From contig CAYJIS010000001.1 of NCBI GenBank assembly GCA_964370315.1, forward strand, positions 1 through 64,000: a stretch of 64,000 nucleotides of DNA, written 5' to 3'. The first letter of the stretch is position 1, and each line of letters starts with the position of its first letter. Origin of the DNA: CAYJFX01 sp964370315 (GTDB taxonomy: Bacteria; Spirochaetota; Spirochaetia; Treponematales; Treponemataceae). Below the pieces are notes generated by a model, which ran no database searches, was not told where the DNA came from, and was given only the letters and a program-made list of their open reading frames with translations. The translations under genes were made by a program, and so were the position numbers. Below are positions 62,556-64,000 of this stretch, piece by piece.

Positions 62556-63842
62556 ATGAAAAACTCAAAAAGAGTATTGCTTTTTTGCCTAATCACAATA
62601 ATGGCAATCAGCATGGTTCTCGTTGGCTGTGGTGGTAAAGCGGAAACAGGAAAAACCGCTATAAACATTATGGGATACGGTGACAATGCAAGTGCAGAAG
62701 GACAAAGTTTTGTTCGCATAGTTGAAGCTTTTCAAGCTGAAAACCCTGATATTGAAGTTGAATACGAACTTCTTTTCGATGATGCTTACCATCAAAAAGT
62801 TGTAGCACGTCTCGCTTCTGGTGATGTTCCTGATGTAGCTTACATGGGTTCAGATGCACGCTGGGGTGCTCCTTGGCAAGAAGCTGGTCAACAAATTGAT
62901 ATCACAGAATATTTAGACATGAATAAATATGATATTGCAAAGTTTGGCGCTCCAGACAATGCAAACGGAGATTATTATTATGTTCCACTAGGAATTGCTA
63001 ATATTACAACTGTAGTATTTGCAAATACAGAACTACTTGACCAACTTGGTCTTGAAATGCCAGAAACATATGCAGATATGCTCGCAATGGTTCCTGTTGC
63101 AGAAGCCAACGGAATTGAAGTACTTGGCACACATGGTGCAGGTTCTTGGGTTTGGGGTTCTTGTGTATTCTCAGGCTTAGTATCTCAAGCAACAGGTATG
63201 GCTGATTGGCCACAAAAAGCTGTTGCAGGCGATGTTAATTTTACTGATGCAGATTTTGTTGCAGGTTTAGATTTCTTAGCAACAATGGTTGAAGATGGTG
63301 TTCTTTCTTCAGAAAGTGTTCTCGTTGATACAGGAACTGGTATTTCTAATTTTAACAATGGACAATACTTATTCTTTATGTCTGGCCAATGGGATGCAGG
63401 TAACATAGCTCCTGAACTACAAGAAACAATGTCAATGATTGCTTTCCCAGAAATTCCTGGAGCAAAGGGTCAAGTTGGAACAGTTGCTGCTGCAAAATCA
63501 GTTGGTTATGGAATTACAAAATCAGCAATGGATAAAGATGTTGCTGAAGCTGCAATGAGATGGATTGACTTTTTTAACAGTGAACAAGAAACAGAACAAC
63601 GTCTTAGAGATGGTTCTATTTCTGGCGCAATCTTAAAAGATTATAACCCACCAGCTGATATGCCTAGAATCGTATCTCTTAAAGCTGAACTTGCTGCAAA
63701 AGCACCTATAACTCAAGTTATTGATGCATTTCTTACTGGTGCTCCAAATGATGCACTAAATACAGGTATGCAACAAATTGTAAGTGGTAGTAAAACTGCT
63801 CAAGAAGTTGCTAACGAAGTTGAATCTTTAGCACGAAACTAA
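62556..63842 (+). CDS. ABC transporter sugar-binding lipoprotein (family 1 SBP)
   Basis: A 428-residue extracytoplasmic solute-binding protein. The signal peptide ends MVLVGC with the lipidated cysteine at 25. The mature protein has the family-1 pattern: IVEAFQAENPDIEVEYE, VVARLASGDVPDVAYMG, YYYVPLGIANITTVVFANTELL and FNNGQYLFFMSGQWDAG. It starts at ATG 62556 with AGGAGG upstream; a frame extends 21 codons further without one. The context suggests binding of mannose-containing oligosaccharides. Permease genes would be expected to follow beyond the window. Confidence 0.92.
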   Translation: MKNSKRVLLFCLITIMAISMVLVGCGGKAETGKTAINIMGYGDNASAEGQSFVRIVEAFQAENPDIEVEYELLFDDAYHQKVVARLASGDVPDVAYMGSDARWGAPWQEAGQQIDITEYLDMNKYDIAKFGAPDNANGDYYYVPLGIANITTVVFANTELLDQLGLEMPETYADMLAMVPVAEANGIEVLGTHGAGSWVWGSCVFSGLVSQATGMADWPQKAVAGDVNFTDADFVAGLDFLATMVEDGVLSSESVLVDTGTGISNFNNGQYLFFMSGQWDAGNIAPELQETMSMIAFPEIPGAKGQVGTVAAAKSVGYGITKSAMDKDVAEAAMRWIDFFNSEQETEQRLRDGSISGAILKDYNPPADMPRIVSLKAELAAKAPITQVIDAFLTGAPNDALNTGMQQIVSGSKTAQEVANEVESLARN

Positions 63843-63863
63843 TAAAGGCGTAAGCCTTACAAA

Positions 63864-63894
63864 GGGCTGTCCGCGTAGGACAGCTCTTTTTTTT
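63864..63894 (+). terminator. Rho-independent terminator after the sugar-binding protein gene
   Basis: Nine-bp stem GGGCTGTCC (63864-63872) with GGACAGCTC (63878-63886; one G-U) followed by eight T. A small hairpin AAGGC/GCCTT (63845-63858) precedes it. If permease genes follow, this would reduce their expression below that of the binding protein. Confidence 0.85.
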
Positions 63895-63980
63895 ATTTAC
63901 TATTATATAAACATAGTGCACGTGCTATTGTACTCTTTGGGTTTATATATTATACTATTATGTAGATAAAAACTGCAATC

Positions 63981-63998
63981 CGCGACCTCCTTGTCGCG
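63981..63998. repeat. Short hairpin CGCGAC/GTCGCG at the window edge
   Basis: A six-bp GC-only stem around CTCCTT, similar in stem to the 1800-1817 hairpin. GC-rich sequence may continue beyond the window. Confidence 0.4.
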
Positions 63999-64000
63999 CC

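Overview
The window is a low-GC (by eye about one third G+C) stretch of a flagellated spirochaete, most likely Treponema or a close relative. The case rests on the flagellar order flbD-motA-motB-fliL-fliM-fliY-fliO-fliP-fliQ-fliR-flhB-flhA-flhF-flhG followed by a fliA/fapA cluster, on FliY (not a short FliN) as the switch protein, on many lipoproteins with loose spirochaetal lipoboxes, and on a type-2 (eukaryote-like) isoleucyl-tRNA synthetase. I see no insertion sequence, prophage, CRISPR array or rRNA.

Layout. 1-9.8 kb: a CHASE-GGDEF cyclase, tRNA-Lys, a MarR-regulated MATE pump, an EAL protein, an AI-2E-family permease, rsgA, a DUF2156/GNAT pair and tRNA-Arg. 9.8-24.2 kb: a GGDEF-EAL hybrid divergent from an NhaC-type antiporter plus a tandem NDK-like protein, serS, a second AI-2E permease, a possible PilZ-like protein with a lipoprotein, then an aconitase-HD hydrolase-ComFB run. 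24.2-31.1 kb: tRNA-Pro joined to a TauE/SafE permease, then ileS, a lipoprotein, a UPRTase-like protein and a TPR lipoprotein. 31.1-39.9 kb: a leftward operon (very acidic protein, two Maf/DUF115 proteins, degenerate GGDEF protein) with a sigma-28-like promoter, the ftsB-tsaC pair, and smpB with a secreted protein. 40-58.3 kb: a beta-barrel protein and the long leftward flagellar locus. 58.4-64 kb: beta-mannosidase divergent from a ROK regulator and an ABC sugar-binding lipoprotein, probably a mannoside-use locus continuing past the edge.

The most striking signal is promoter-level. At least eight genes (AI-2E permease, rsgA, GGDEF-EAL, nhaC-like, serS, smpB, beta-mannosidase, ROK) have no Shine-Dalgarno sequence but carry a sigma-70-type -35, a 16-17 nt spacer and a -10 placed 5-9 nt before the ATG, so transcription should begin at or within a few nucleotides of the start codon. 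This points to widespread leaderless mRNAs. A further case is the TauE/SafE gene, whose ATG lies one nucleotide after the 3' end of tRNA-Pro. Other unusual points are an apparent AUU start that restores the FliO signal peptide, twin perfect palindromes over the marR promoter, a tandem NDK-like protein, a ComFB-domain protein in a window rich in c-di-GMP enzymes, and a GC-rich structured 3' region after the MATE gene.

C-di-GMP runs through the window: one likely cyclase, two likely phosphodiesterases, two GGDEF domains with broken active sites, a possible PilZ protein and a ComFB protein lie beside the flagellar genes they might control. Starts were moved from the longest reading frame wherever a promoter, ribosome-binding site or family alignment decided it; these are noted per gene.
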